From Betaproteobacteria bacterium (GTDB taxonomy: Bacteria; Pseudomonadota; Gammaproteobacteria; Burkholderiales; SG8-41), in the NCBI GenBank assembly GCA_947476215.1, contig CANJQI010000009.1, forward strand, positions 1 through 53,278: a stretch of DNA of 53,278 nucleotides, read 5' to 3'. This document shows positions 1-8,671 of the stretch, piece after piece. The first letter of the stretch is position 1; every line of letters starts with the position of its first letter. The notes under the pieces are model-generated. The model had not been told where the DNA came from, made no database searches, and saw only the letters and a program-made list of their open reading frames with translations. The position numbers and the translations under genes are program-made.

Positions 1-1280
1 AGTACTTCTGCGAGCACCGCCCGCGGGTCGGCAATAGCGCCGTTAACCGCCGACCACGCCACGGTAGCCGGACTTCCCAGATAGATGGACGCATCCTTGC
101 TGCCCATGCGGCCCTGCTCATTGCGCGTGGTCGCTGTAATACAGACTTCACCCGGCGCCATGAACGCACCGTTTGACGCGCACACGCCGCATCCGGGATT
201 GAGAAACTGCCCTCCTGCGTCGAGTATCACTTCAGGCAGGCCGGCCGCAAGGCATAGGCGATAGACGTCCCACGATGACGGTGACACGAGCAGGCGCACA
301 CCGCTCTTGATTTTGCGTCCCTTCAGTATCTTCGCCGCGATCTCGATGTCCTCGAAACGTCCATTCGCGCAGGATCCGATACATGCCTGATTGATCGCCA
401 CACCGACATGTTCTTCCACCGGTTTGACGTTTCCGAAACTGTGCGGCGCGGCCACCTGCGGCGTAATGCTGGAAAGGTCCACGGTGTATTTCTCCGCATA
501 AACTGCGTCGGGGTCCGCCGATACCGGCTGGAATGGCCTCTTCGCCCTCGCACTCAGATAGGCGCGCGTGGTTTCATCGTGCTCGAATATCGTGAACTTC
601 GCACCGATTTCAACGCCTTGATCCGCCATCGTAAAGCGATTGTCCATGGTCAGCGATTTGACGCCTGGCCCCACAAACTCTATGGACTTATACAGCGCCA
701 TGTCGACTCCGTACTTTCCTGCGAGGTAAAGCATGACGTCCTTGCCGACAGGCCACGCTGGCGCGGTCCCGGTCAAGGTAATCTGAATAGATTCCGGCAC
801 CTGAAACCATAGCTCGCCGAAAGTAAACGCATAGCCGGAGTCTGTCTCGCCTATGCCGGTGCTGGCGCAGTTCAGCGCGCCATACATGATGGCGTGGGAA
901 TCCGTGCCCACCACCAGTTCGCCGGGCAAGCTATGACCTTTGTCGACCATGATCTGGTGGCAAATGCCGCACGTGGTGTCATAAAAATGTTCCAGCTCAT
1001 AGCGCTTGGCCAGTTGCCGCAGCAGCACACCGCGTTCCGCGACCTTGAGATTGGTGGCCGGCTGGTGATGCTCGACCATCAGGAAAACTTTCTTCTTGTC
1101 GAAGACTTTCGGCAAACCATCCTTAAGCCCCGCTTCCTGGGCGCTGTGATGCGTTTCCACAAATCCCTGATACGCCATGATGCCGTCCAGCTTGCAATCA
1201 AGAAACTCTCCGGCAGCGGTTCGCGATTTACCCGCGGCCCGGGCAAGAATCTTCTCCGCCATCGTCATGCCTGTTACCAT
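1..1280 (-). CDS. Aconitase/3-isopropylmalate dehydratase large subunit family (3' end cut by window edge)
   Basis: Translating the minus strand from an ATG at 1280 gives about 426 residues open to the window edge. That is close to the full length of a LeuC/homoaconitase-type large subunit, so only a short C-terminus is missing. The three expected 4Fe-4S cysteine ligands are present: Cys304 in GSCANGR, and Cys364 and Cys367 in NPGCGVC. GTDSHAIMYGA matches the family's GDSHT region. The family reversibly hydrates and dehydrates hydroxy-di/tricarboxylates in the cytoplasm. The start is supported by AGGAGAG just upstream. It lies 218 bp downstream of the HMG-CoA-lyase-like gene on the same strand, with a hairpin repeat between. 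The small subunit is not in view. The substrate is unknown. Confidence 0.9.
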   Translation of the reverse strand, partial: MVTGMTMAEKILARAAGKSRTAAGEFLDCKLDGIMAYQGFVETHHSAQEAGLKDGLPKVFDKKKVFLMVEHHQPATNLKVAERGVLLRQLAKRYELEHFYDTTCGICHQIMVDKGHSLPGELVVGTDSHAIMYGALNCASTGIGETDSGYAFTFGELWFQVPESIQITLTGTAPAWPVGKDVMLYLAGKYGVDMALYKSIEFVGPGVKSLTMDNRFTMADQGVEIGAKFTIFEHDETTRAYLSARAKRPFQPVSADPDAVYAEKYTVDLSSITPQVAAPHSFGNVKPVEEHVGVAINQACIGSCANGRFEDIEIAAKILKGRKIKSGVRLLVSPSSWDVYRLCLAAGLPEVILDAGGQFLNPGCGVCASNGAFMAPGEVCITATTRNEQGRMGSKDASIYLGSPATVAWSAVNGAIADPRAVLAEV

Positions 1281-1360
1281 GCTTGCTCTCCTGTAATTTT
1301 CAGCGGCGCCCCGACTGCGGCACGCCAGACCAGTCCGTCGTCCCGCTGTCTATTCTTACT

Positions 1361-1490
1361 GTGTTGAAATTCGATTCGTCACACCGGCGGAGGCCGGTGT
1401 CCAGAGACACGCGAGGCTATCGAATCAACACCTTACTGGATGCCGGTTTTCACCGGCATGACGGAATGATAAACACTGTGACTATTTTCA
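1361..1490. repeat. Dispersed hairpin repeat, copy 1
   Basis: This 130-bp element recurs almost intact at 20856-20982 and partly at 27151-27230. It contains two perfect 7-bp stems, CACCGGC/GCCGGTG near 1382 and ATGCCGG/CCGGCAT near 1440. Its outer parts are also partly complementary: GTGTTGA..TTCGAT against ATCGAATCAACAC. It sits between two same-strand genes and may affect transcript stability or termination. No coding function is seen. Confidence 0.8.
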
Positions 1491-1498
1491 ACAAACTG

Positions 1499-2653
1499 CT
1501 AAACCTTTTTGCCGGTCGTTCCAGTCGCCTGCATCTGACTGACTTCCAGCGGAGCCTCGGCACGCTGATAACTCCGGATCGGCTCTTTCCATGGCGACGT
1601 TGCGCCGGCATAGGCAGCCGGTCCCTTGAGGAAATGCTTGGCCTCCTCAAGAGTTTCAATCCTGGGCATATCCATTGCGTACAGGCGGTTATACCGCGGA
1701 CGGGGTCCCGCTTTCGACACGAAACCAAACAACGGATGTCCAACGATTTCCTCGGCCAGCCACGCCACTTCAACCAGCTTGTACAGGTCCACCCCGGTGT
1801 TTATGCCCATTTCTTCGAGCATGTGCATCAGATCCTCGGTGGCCATCATGCTGGCCGCGCGGCCATTGCCGCAGTACGGACATCCGGCCATGCCGCCAAT
1901 CGAAGACTGCAGGCGCAAGGTATCGCCTGAGTCCAGCACCTTAAGCGCGGCATAGGTCGAGGTCAGCGCCATGCCCCTGCCGTTATGCAGATGCAGGTTA
2001 AAGTCGTTGATCGACGGCCAGCGCTCCTTGACCGCGGCGAACTGCTCGGCAACCTGATCGGGCATGCACCAGCTCATCGCATCGGCAAAGCCTATGCGCG
2101 TCACCTTCATGCCCACGTCTGCCCACACTTGAACCATCTCGTCAAGCGCCCGCATGCGTTGCGCCAGCGAGAATTCACCGACCCAGTTGGATCCCCATGC
2201 GGCACTCAGGGCTATCCCGCCGTCGCTGATGCCGGCCGCGCGTGCGCGCTCGATCTGCTTCGGCCAGTTTGCCCGTTCCTGCGTCTGGGTGCGGTTGACG
2301 TTGCGCTGCGTAAACACGTCACACATGGTGAAGCTCAATCCGTATTCCCGCATGCGCTCCGAGAGCGGCGGCGTGTAACTCTTCGCCATCTGCCGCCCGC
2401 GATCATTGAACGCGGAGTACGTATATCGCACGCCCGGTCTGGGCCTGAACTTCTGTATCAGTTCCTCGATGCACGCCATTTGAGGCGTCCACTTCGGACT
2501 GGCGAAAGAACCAATCGCAATTTCCTTCAACCCTGTTTCAGACAGTGCATCCAGAAGTCGTATTTTTGCGTCGACCGGGATGGTGGCGTCCTCGATCTGC
2601 AGCCCATCCCTCATCGCCTCTTCGGTATGAAGAATCTTTGGATAACCAGCCAT
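1499..2653 (-). CDS. HMG-CoA lyase-like (DRE-TIM metallolyase) family protein
   Basis: A 384-residue TIM-barrel lyase/synthase of the HMGL-like family. The N-terminal EAMRDGLQIED (Arg15, Asp16) matches the catalytic RDGLQ signature. HLH at 221-223 is the metal-binding pair. GGMAGCPYCGNGRA at 253-266 matches the glycine- and cysteine-rich HMG-CoA lyase signature. The family cleaves or condenses 3-hydroxy-acyl-CoA esters. It exceeds the usual size of about 300 residues through a longer C-terminus. GAGAGGG upstream supports the ATG. It probably shares a transcript with the aconitase-like gene, so a tricarboxylate or methylated-citrate-like substrate is plausible but unproven. Confidence 0.85.
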   Translation of the reverse strand: MAGYPKILHTEEAMRDGLQIEDATIPVDAKIRLLDALSETGLKEIAIGSFASPKWTPQMACIEELIQKFRPRPGVRYTYSAFNDRGRQMAKSYTPPLSERMREYGLSFTMCDVFTQRNVNRTQTQERANWPKQIERARAAGISDGGIALSAAWGSNWVGEFSLAQRMRALDEMVQVWADVGMKVTRIGFADAMSWCMPDQVAEQFAAVKERWPSINDFNLHLHNGRGMALTSTYAALKVLDSGDTLRLQSSIGGMAGCPYCGNGRAASMMATEDLMHMLEEMGINTGVDLYKLVEVAWLAEEIVGHPLFGFVSKAGPRPRYNRLYAMDMPRIETLEEAKHFLKGPAAYAGATSPWKEPIRSYQRAEAPLEVSQMQATGTTGKKV

Positions 2654-2872
2654 TGAATTTGCCCTCTCACGAATTAGAATTCAGGAAGCGATGAAGCGCA
2701 AATCCGCGGCAACTCGCCCATTAATCATACTCTAACAGTTATATTTTACGCGCACATCCAGTGTCCGCCATGGGATGCACAATTTTGGTAGAGTTCGTGC
2801 GGGGGTGCGAATAACGCCTGTCGGGCGTCGGCCCATACACAAAATCCACGTCGCACAAACAAAGAAGCGAAT

Positions 2873-3853
2873 ATGAAGATAGCGATACTCGACGACTACC
2901 ACGACACCTTACGCACGCTGTCATGCTTTTCCATGCTTGCCGGCCATGAGGTGACGATATGGAACGATCACACCAAGGACGTGGCGGTGCTCGCCGAGCG
3001 GCTCGCTGACGCCACGGCTGTAGTACTGTTTCGTGAGCGTACCCCGATTACGGCCAGCCTGCTGGAACGCCTGCCCAAACTCAGGCTCATAAGCCAACGC
3101 GGCCGCACCCCTCATATCGACATCGAGGCCTGCACGCGGCACGACGTAATCCTGTGCTCGCTCAAACCCGGCGGCGATCGCGAACCGTCTTGGTCCACTG
3201 CGGAACTGACGTGGGCGCTGGTGCTCATGGGCCTGCGCGACCTTCCGCGTCAAGTCGATTCCATGAAGGCCGGTCGATGGCAGGCCGGCGTCGGCTATGG
3301 CGCACATGGCCGCACGCTGGGCATCTATGCCTACGGCCGCATCGGTGGCATGGTCGCAACCTACGGCCGCACCTTCGGCATGAAGGTGCGGGTGTGGGGC
3401 CGCGACGCCTCGCTGGTGCGCGCCCGCGCCGAAGGTTACGCGGTGGCGTGCAGTCGCGAGGCCTTTTTCTCCGAGTGCGACGTCGTCAGCCTGCACATGC
3501 CGCTGGTCGAGGGCACCCGCGGCATCGTCAAGGAAGCGGATCTGCGCATGATGAAGCCGTCGGCGCTGCTGGTCAACACCAGCCGTGCCGGCCTCATCGA
3601 ACCTGACGCTTTAGTCAATGCACTGCGGTCCGGTCGACCGGGAAAGGCAGCCGTGGATGTATACGAGGAGGAACCTGTGCTTGATAAGTCGCATCCGCTG
3701 CTCATCATGCCCAATATCATATGCACACCGCATATCGGATATGTGGAAATCGACAACTACGAACAGGGGTTCCGCGAAATCTTCGGACAGATCCTCGCTT
3801 ATGCCGCGGGCAAGCCGGTGAACGTGGTCAATCCGCAAGCGATGAACAAGTAA
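2873..3853 (+). CDS. D-2-hydroxyacid dehydrogenase, NAD-binding
   Basis: A 326-residue cytoplasmic member of the D-isomer-specific 2-hydroxyacid dehydrogenase family, which interconverts 2-oxo and D-2-hydroxy acids. The Rossmann region is at about 149-158 ([10 protein letters not shown]); the first Gly of the usual GLGRIG is Ala here. The catalytic residues follow the family order: Arg238 in NTSRAG, a Glu in VDVYEEEP at about 265, and His287 in TPHIGY. Length is typical. It is divergent from the HMGL-like gene across a 219-bp spacer. Exact substrate cannot be told. Confidence 0.9.
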   Translation: MKIAILDDYHDTLRTLSCFSMLAGHEVTIWNDHTKDVAVLAERLADATAVVLFRERTPITASLLERLPKLRLISQRGRTPHIDIEACTRHDVILCSLKPGGDREPSWSTAELTWALVLMGLRDLPRQVDSMKAGRWQAGVGYGAHGRTLGIYAYGRIGGMVATYGRTFGMKVRVWGRDASLVRARAEGYAVACSREAFFSECDVVSLHMPLVEGTRGIVKEADLRMMKPSALLVNTSRAGLIEPDALVNALRSGRPGKAAVDVYEEEPVLDKSHPLLIMPNIICTPHIGYVEIDNYEQGFREIFGQILAYAAGKPVNVVNPQAMNK

Positions 3854-3908
3854 AGCGCCTGTCGCTATGGCACTAGTTTGAAGTTCAACGGCAAGGGCTT
3901 TCCTCTGT

Positions 3909-4604
3909 TCACCCCACGTTCAGCTTCACCGCCGCCGCGACGATAGGCTTGGCCCATACGGGCGTATTCGGAAGGTCGGCCACATTGAGTATCCTCCCCC
4001 GTTCCATGTGCAATACCAGCGCCGGCTCCGGCGCCGCGCCAGTGGCCGGATCTGCATCAACGCTATTGTCATAGACGTATAGCACGGCAAGGTGCGGCAG
4101 CAGGTTGATGAGGTTGAGGCGACTGTGTTCGTAGCGACGGCGGATGTCGGCTTCTGGAATATCGTGTCCGCCTTTCCGTACCCGCGACCTCACGCGCTCG
4201 AGATGTAGTTCCGGGTTGGACAAGCCGGCGTACCAAACGTGAATCTCGTAGCCCGTTTGCGCCGCATCACGAAGCAACACCGGAATGGTGTTCGCACCCA
4301 ATGTAGACTCGAAAGCAAAATCCAGCCTGTTGGCAATTGCTTTCTCAAGTAGTTTCTTACCAATCAACCAGGCTTTGCTATTGGCCTCGGTCTGCCCGAG
4401 CTCGGAATGTTTGACCTTCAGGATGCGGGCAATCTCGTCCGGGTTGTAGTAATCGCCACCCAGTTCGCGCACGGCGGCGCCGCCCAAGCTGCTTTTTCCT
4501 GCCCCGTTAACGCCGGCCAGGACATAAATGCGCGGCGGCGTAACAACCTTGAGATGGGTGCCCGGTGCGCCGGTGCCACGCGAGCGACGCTGTTTGGTCG
4601 ACAA
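3909..4604 (-). CDS. Zeta-toxin-like P-loop kinase (toxin of a TA module)
   Basis: A 231-residue protein with a Walker A motif (GVNGAGKS) near residue 32, an NPDEIAR motif, FAFESTLG, and RVRKGGHDIPEADIRRRY. This set is typical of zeta/PezT-like kinases. Known zeta toxins phosphorylate UDP-N-acetylglucosamine and block wall synthesis; whether this subgroup does so is not known. It follows the antitoxin gene by 14 bp on the same strand, as expected of a toxin-antitoxin operon. The partner is a Phd/YefM type, not an epsilon antitoxin, which makes it a hybrid pairing. Confidence 0.85.
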   Translation of the reverse strand: MSTKQRRSRGTGAPGTHLKVVTPPRIYVLAGVNGAGKSSLGGAAVRELGGDYYNPDEIARILKVKHSELGQTEANSKAWLIGKKLLEKAIANRLDFAFESTLGANTIPVLLRDAAQTGYEIHVWYAGLSNPELHLERVRSRVRKGGHDIPEADIRRRYEHSRLNLINLLPHLAVLYVYDNSVDADPATGAAPEPALVLHMERGRILNVADLPNTPVWAKPIVAAAVKLNVG

Positions 4605-4618
4605 CGCCAGACTTCGCG

Positions 4619-4963
4619 CTATTTGCGCGCCGCTTTCACCGCGGCGCGGCCGACCGTCTTGGGCGAGGCCTTAAACGCCGCGGCTATGCCTTTTTTTGCT
4701 GCCGGCACTTGCATGCGCGCGAGCAGTCCCTCGAACTGCCCGCTCAACTTATCGAGGCTGTTCGATCGCTCGCCCACTAACGCCTCGAATTCCTCCACCG
4801 AGATCAGGATGGCGCGCGCCGTATCATGCTTGGTGATCGCGATCGCCCCATTGCGAACAGCCTGCTCGAATATGGTTCCGAACTCGTTCTTGAGCCGCGT
4901 CGCGGGAACAGACTGGATATCAACCAGATTGCCCAGCTTGTTGCGAAATGTCAGCGCACTCAT
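4619..4963 (-). CDS. Phd/YefM-family antitoxin
   Basis: A 114-residue protein. VPATRLKNEFGTIFEQA, then AIAITKHDTARAILISVEEF, match the DNA-binding N-terminal fold of Phd/YefM antitoxins. The C-terminal 50 residues are Lys/Ala-rich and would be the toxin-wrapping tail. Family members repress their own operon and neutralise the toxin. A TGTACA-centred palindrome beside a -10 box lies just upstream. The gene precedes the zeta-like toxin. Confidence 0.85.
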   Translation of the reverse strand: MSALTFRNKLGNLVDIQSVPATRLKNEFGTIFEQAVRNGAIAITKHDTARAILISVEEFEALVGERSNSLDKLSGQFEGLLARMQVPAAKKGIAAAFKASPKTVGRAAVKAARK

Positions 4964-4996
4964 CTGCAGACTCCCATTTAAACCATTGCGCGCATT

Positions 4997-5017
4997 ATTA
5001 TATAAAAATGTACATTT
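4997..5017 (-). promoter_or_regulatory. Candidate promoter and autoregulatory operator of the toxin-antitoxin operon
   Basis: On the minus strand a perfect TATAAT (-10; plus positions 4997-5002) is followed upstream by the 12-bp perfect palindrome AAATGTACATTT (5006-5017). TGTACA is the hexamer core described for the YefM-YoeB operator, and the antitoxin here is of that family. The palindrome lies in the -10/-35 spacer, where a bound repressor would block RNA polymerase. No good -35 hexamer is evident. Confidence 0.55.
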
Positions 5018-5254
5018 AGTCCATATCGTCCAGTGTTGCCCGCCTGCGCAGCTTTGCTGCCTGGCTCGATTCGAATCGGCGATCTTCGACTGTGGAGACA
5101 GTAGCCGCGCCGATAGGCACCAATTCAGGCATGTTCAACGGGTGAACGGCGAGCGAACTCGGCGAGCCGTTCGCTATGCCTGGAGCACGGAACGCAGCTC
5201 GCTGCAATATAGTTTCAGAGTTGCACCGTCAAACGCGATATTATCGTCACGGCT
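5018..5254. other. Spacer with no recognised gene
   Basis: The stretch between the antitoxin promoter and the Bug gene stop carries one 63-codon minus-strand frame (5016-5207) that I cannot assign to any family. It may be a relic of a gene displaced when the toxin-antitoxin pair arrived, but nothing in it proves coding. Confidence 0.3.
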
Positions 5255-6220
5255 TTACTCCGGACGTACACCAGCCGCGCGCAGTGCATGACCTTCTGTA
5301 TTCATTTCAGTCTTCATGGCGGCGCGCAACTGCTCCGGCGAACTGGCGACGATTTCGAACCCCAGATTCCCTATTCTTTCGCGGGCTTCCGACTGCGAAA
5401 GGAATTGGACGATCTCCTTGTTCAGGCGATTGACGATGGCGGCGGGCGTCCTGGCTGGCGCCACAAACGCATGGGTCGCAACCGATTCAAATCCGGGGTA
5501 GCCCAGCGATGCCAAAGTAGGCACCTCAGGATAAAGTTGCGAGCGCTGCGCCGACGTTACCGCCAGCACCTTGATTCTGCCGGATTTGACGAACTGAAAA
5601 GACGATACGATGGTCGCGAATGTAACGTGCACGTTGCCGGCGGCCACGTCGGCGAGTGCCTGTGCCGTGCCTTTGTACTTGATCTCGGTAAATTTCGCGC
5701 CTGTTACATACTGAAACAGCAACGCTGCCCGGTGTGACGATGTACCCACACCCGACGCAGATACGTTCAATTCACCCGGTTTTGATTTTGCCAGCACCAC
5801 CAGTTCAGCCACCGATTTCACCGGCAGGCTCGCGGTAATCGCAACCACGCTCGGCCCCTTGACCGTCAACGATATGGGGGCAAAGTCTTTGAACGCATCA
5901 TACGGCGGTTGGGCCCGCAGGAAGGGCGCCAGCCACAGGGTATTGGCGAGGTATAGCAGCGAGTATCCGTCCGGCTCTGCTTTTGCAATCCTGTCCTCGG
6001 GCCGGGTCGTGCTTGGTCTGTTCTCCACGACAAGTTGTTGTCCCAACGAAATCGACAGGCCGTTGGTGATTATGCGCAGTACGGTATCAAGCGCGCCCGC
6101 GGGCTCCACAGTTGTCACCTTGATCGGTCTGACCGGATAGCTTTGAGCCACAGCCGAATTGGCAAAAAGTGATAGCGACAGGATCGCTGATGAGACCATG
6201 GCAATAGCGTATTTCATCAT
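5255..6220 (-). CDS. Bug/TctC-family periplasmic solute-binding protein (1 of 12)
   Basis: A 321-residue protein starting at the paired ATG codons at 6220/6217. The longer frame upstream runs through the tRNA gene and is spurious. A signal peptide (hydrophobic core, cut near AVA-QS) precedes the YPVRP start typical of Bug proteins. The first ligand loop reads TTVEPAGALD instead of the classical VPFAPGGxxD. The loop after ENR is short, followed by ANTLWLAPFL, so it belongs to the Trp-motif subgroup described in the findings. Bug proteins bind carboxylates, amides or related small molecules in the periplasm. No TctA/TctB partner is nearby. Confidence 0.9.
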   Translation of the reverse strand: MMKYAIAMVSSAILSLSLFANSAVAQSYPVRPIKVTTVEPAGALDTVLRIITNGLSISLGQQLVVENRPSTTRPEDRIAKAEPDGYSLLYLANTLWLAPFLRAQPPYDAFKDFAPISLTVKGPSVVAITASLPVKSVAELVVLAKSKPGELNVSASGVGTSSHRAALLFQYVTGAKFTEIKYKGTAQALADVAAGNVHVTFATIVSSFQFVKSGRIKVLAVTSAQRSQLYPEVPTLASLGYPGFESVATHAFVAPARTPAAIVNRLNKEIVQFLSQSEARERIGNLGFEIVASSPEQLRAAMKTEMNTEGHALRAAGVRPE

Positions 6221-6336
6221 GATCCTGCGATCACTAACATGATGGGCATCGCCTGTACTGCGCGCGGAACATAGCGTCAAAAATAAGGGCGCATGCGCGC
6301 CAGAGTCTTTCCGACTTTCATCTACCCCAGAAAAGT

Positions 6337-6371
6337 GGCCGGAACCCTTGAATATATTAGGATTTCCGGCC
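6337..6371 (-). terminator. Inverted repeat downstream of tRNA-Ala, possible terminator
   Basis: GGCCGGAA (6337-6344) and TTCCGGCC (6364-6371) form a perfect 8-bp stem with a 19-base loop, 38 bp beyond the tRNA 3' end. A short TTTTCT run follows on the minus strand. The long loop makes it a weak candidate. Confidence 0.35.
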
Positions 6372-6408
6372 TTCTTTGGACAACTTGGGATTTCTTTAAA
6401 CAGACGGA

Positions 6409-6484
<76 letters not shown>

Positions 6485-6542
6485 ACGAAAGAGCGCGCAT
6501 TATACTGGTGAGGAACCGAAACTGTAAAGGAACGAGAGAAGA

Positions 6543-7679
6543 ATGAAATTGGCTGATCTAGCACTTTATGCAGTGGGCGATGTGGCGGCGTTTCTGAAAG
6601 AACCGGAATCCATGTTTACGCATACCGCAGATATCCTGAACGAAGCGGATATCACTTTTGCTCAGAATGAACGGCATTACACCAACCGCTACAGCGAAGA
6701 ACGCGACCTGGTACCCGGCGTTCCGATGACGGAAATTTGTCCGCAGGAGCACGCCGCGGCACTCAAGCTGGGCGGATTCGATGTCATGTCCTTCGCCAGC
6801 AACCACTGTATGGATCTCGGCGGCAACGCGATGCTGGAAACGATAGACACGCTGAAAAGTCATGGCTTCGCCGTCATAGGCGCGGGCAGAAATATAGCAG
6901 AGGCCAGAAAACCCGCGATTTTCGAGCGCAAGGGCACGAAGATCGCGTACCTCGCTTATTGCTCGGTGCTGCGCCCCGGTTGGGAGGCCGGCATTGATCG
7001 CCCCGGATCAGCGCCGATGCGGGCGTCAACCTTTTATCAGCAAACCGACTATCAACCCGGAACGCCGCCGGCCATCATCAGCATCGCACATGCGCAGGAT
7101 TTGCAGGCGATGAAAGAGGACATCGCGAAGGTGCGGCAGCAGGTCGACGTAGTCGTGGTTTCGTTTCACTAGGGCGTGCACTTCATACATGGCGCGATCG
7201 CCATGTACCAGAAAGAAGTCGCCCATGCAGCCATCGACGCCGGCGCGGACCTGATTTTGGGCCACCATCCTCACGTCTTGAAAGGCATCGAAGTCTATCG
7301 CGGCAAGGCTATTTTCTACAGCATGGGCAACTTTGTCTTTGATCTGCCGCTCTCGGTCCTGACCTCGCGTCTCAAGTCCCTGGGCAAGGCGCACGCCTTC
7401 AATTCGCTCAAACCCGATCCCGACTATGCCGCGTGGTATGCGTGGGCGCCCGACAGCCGCAATTCCATGATAGTGAAATGCCGCGTTCGCGATAAACACA
7501 TCGACAAAGTGTCATTTCTGCCAGTGTTGATCAACACTCGCGCCCAACCCGTACTCGTGTCGGATGAGGCTGAGTTTCAGACGGCGCTTAAAGAAATGCA
7601 GGAGCTCTGTACGTGCCAGGACATCAACACCGAATTCCGGACCGAGGGCCGGGAAATTGTGGTGCAGGTGCAATCATGA
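6543..7679 (+). pseudogene. CapA-family metallophosphatase-like protein, interrupted by an in-frame amber codon
   Basis: One reading frame of 378 codons is split by TAG at 7170-7172. The first part has AVGDV and SFASNHCMDLGG. The second, in the same frame, has AIDAGADLILGHHPHVLKGIE and YSMGNF. All are CapA (poly-gamma-glutamate capsule protein) motifs. The intact paralogue at 24931-26115 reads FHWGV where this one reads FH-stop-GV, so a TGG-to-TAG change is the simplest cause. Downstream translation could restart at GTG 7176. TAG ends other genes here, so recoding is unlikely; an assembly error is possible. The CapA stop overlaps the next gene's start (ATGA). Confidence 0.85.
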
Positions 7680-8641
7680 GCCAAATGACAATTCCACTTG
7701 TTGCAGGCATCTTTTCGACGACGTGCGCGGCACTCATCACATCCACCGTTTGCGCGCAGACTTATCCCGCCAAGCCGGTACGCATCGTCACCTCCGAGGC
7801 AGGGGGCGGCAACGATCTGACTGCACGCATCATTGCACCGGGGCTCACCGAACGGCTGGGCCAGCAAGTTATCGTCGACAACCGAAGCGCGCTGCCTGCG
7901 ATAGACGCGGTCACCAAGGCGCCACCCGACGGACATACCCTGCTACTCACCGGAACCATACTGTGGGTCGGTCCGCTCTTGCTGAACAACATCACCCATG
8001 ATGCGTTGCGCGACTTTGCACCCGTTGCCATCGTCGTAAACTCGCCCAGCATCGTAACCACGCACCCTTCCCTGCCGGTCAAATCGATCATGGAACTCGT
8101 CACGATGGCCAAGTCGAGACCGGGCGAACTCAATTACGCATCAGGTGCCAACGGTGCTCCACCACATCTCGCCGGCGAACTGTTCAAGGCCATGGCCGGT
8201 GTTAATATCGTCGTGATCCCCTACCGCGGCAGCGGACCGGCAATCAACGCCTTGATCGGCGGCCAGGTGCAGCTGATGTTTCCCACACCAGGCTCGGTCG
8301 CCCAGCACGTGAAATCAGGTCGATTACGCGCAATCGCGGTCACCAGTGCGCAGCCCTCGGCACTTTTACCGGGATTGCCTACCGTAGCGGCGTCAGGCGT
8401 CCCAGGTTATGAAGCCGACGCGATGCAACCAATATACGCGCCGGCCAATACGCCCGCCGCGATCATCAACCGCCTGCACCAGGAAATCGCGCAAGTCCTC
8501 AACAGATCGGATGTTAAGGAGAAATTCCTGAATACTGGCGTTGAAACCGTCGGCGGATCGCCCGAGCAACTATTGGCCAAGATGAAAGTTGAAATCGCCA
8601 AGTGGGGCAAGCTCATCAAGAGCGCGGGTCTGCACGAGTAA
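7676..8641 (+). CDS. Bug/TctC-family periplasmic solute-binding protein (2 of 12)
   Basis: 321 residues with a signal peptide ending near VCAQT and then YPAKPVRIVTSEAGGGND. The start at 7676 overlaps the capA stop by ATGA, so the two are likely translationally coupled. It belongs to the subgroup with EAGG in place of APGG and with GTILWVGPLL. Convergent with the prpD gene at 8672, with only 30 bp between. Likely a carboxylate binder; ligand unknown. Confidence 0.92.
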   Translation: MSQMTIPLVAGIFSTTCAALITSTVCAQTYPAKPVRIVTSEAGGGNDLTARIIAPGLTERLGQQVIVDNRSALPAIDAVTKAPPDGHTLLLTGTILWVGPLLLNNITHDALRDFAPVAIVVNSPSIVTTHPSLPVKSIMELVTMAKSRPGELNYASGANGAPPHLAGELFKAMAGVNIVVIPYRGSGPAINALIGGQVQLMFPTPGSVAQHVKSGRLRAIAVTSAQPSALLPGLPTVAASGVPGYEADAMQPIYAPANTPAAIINRLHQEIAQVLNRSDVKEKFLNTGVETVGGSPEQLLAKMKVEIAKWGKLIKSAGLHE

Positions 8642-8671
8642 ACGGATATGGAATCGTGTAACTACGCACGA

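Noticed and set aside
408-1367. Plus-strand frames opposite the aconitase-like gene
   Set aside because: They carry no family motifs and lie opposite a protein with all iron-sulfur ligands.
5016-5207. 63-codon minus-strand frame between the toxin-antitoxin pair and the Bug gene
   Set aside because: No motif, no ribosome binding site, and its end overlaps the candidate operator; at most a relic.
7170-7172. Amber codon read as pyrrolysine
   Set aside because: TAG is used as the normal stop in several genes here, and the paralogue has Trp at this place, so mutation is simpler.
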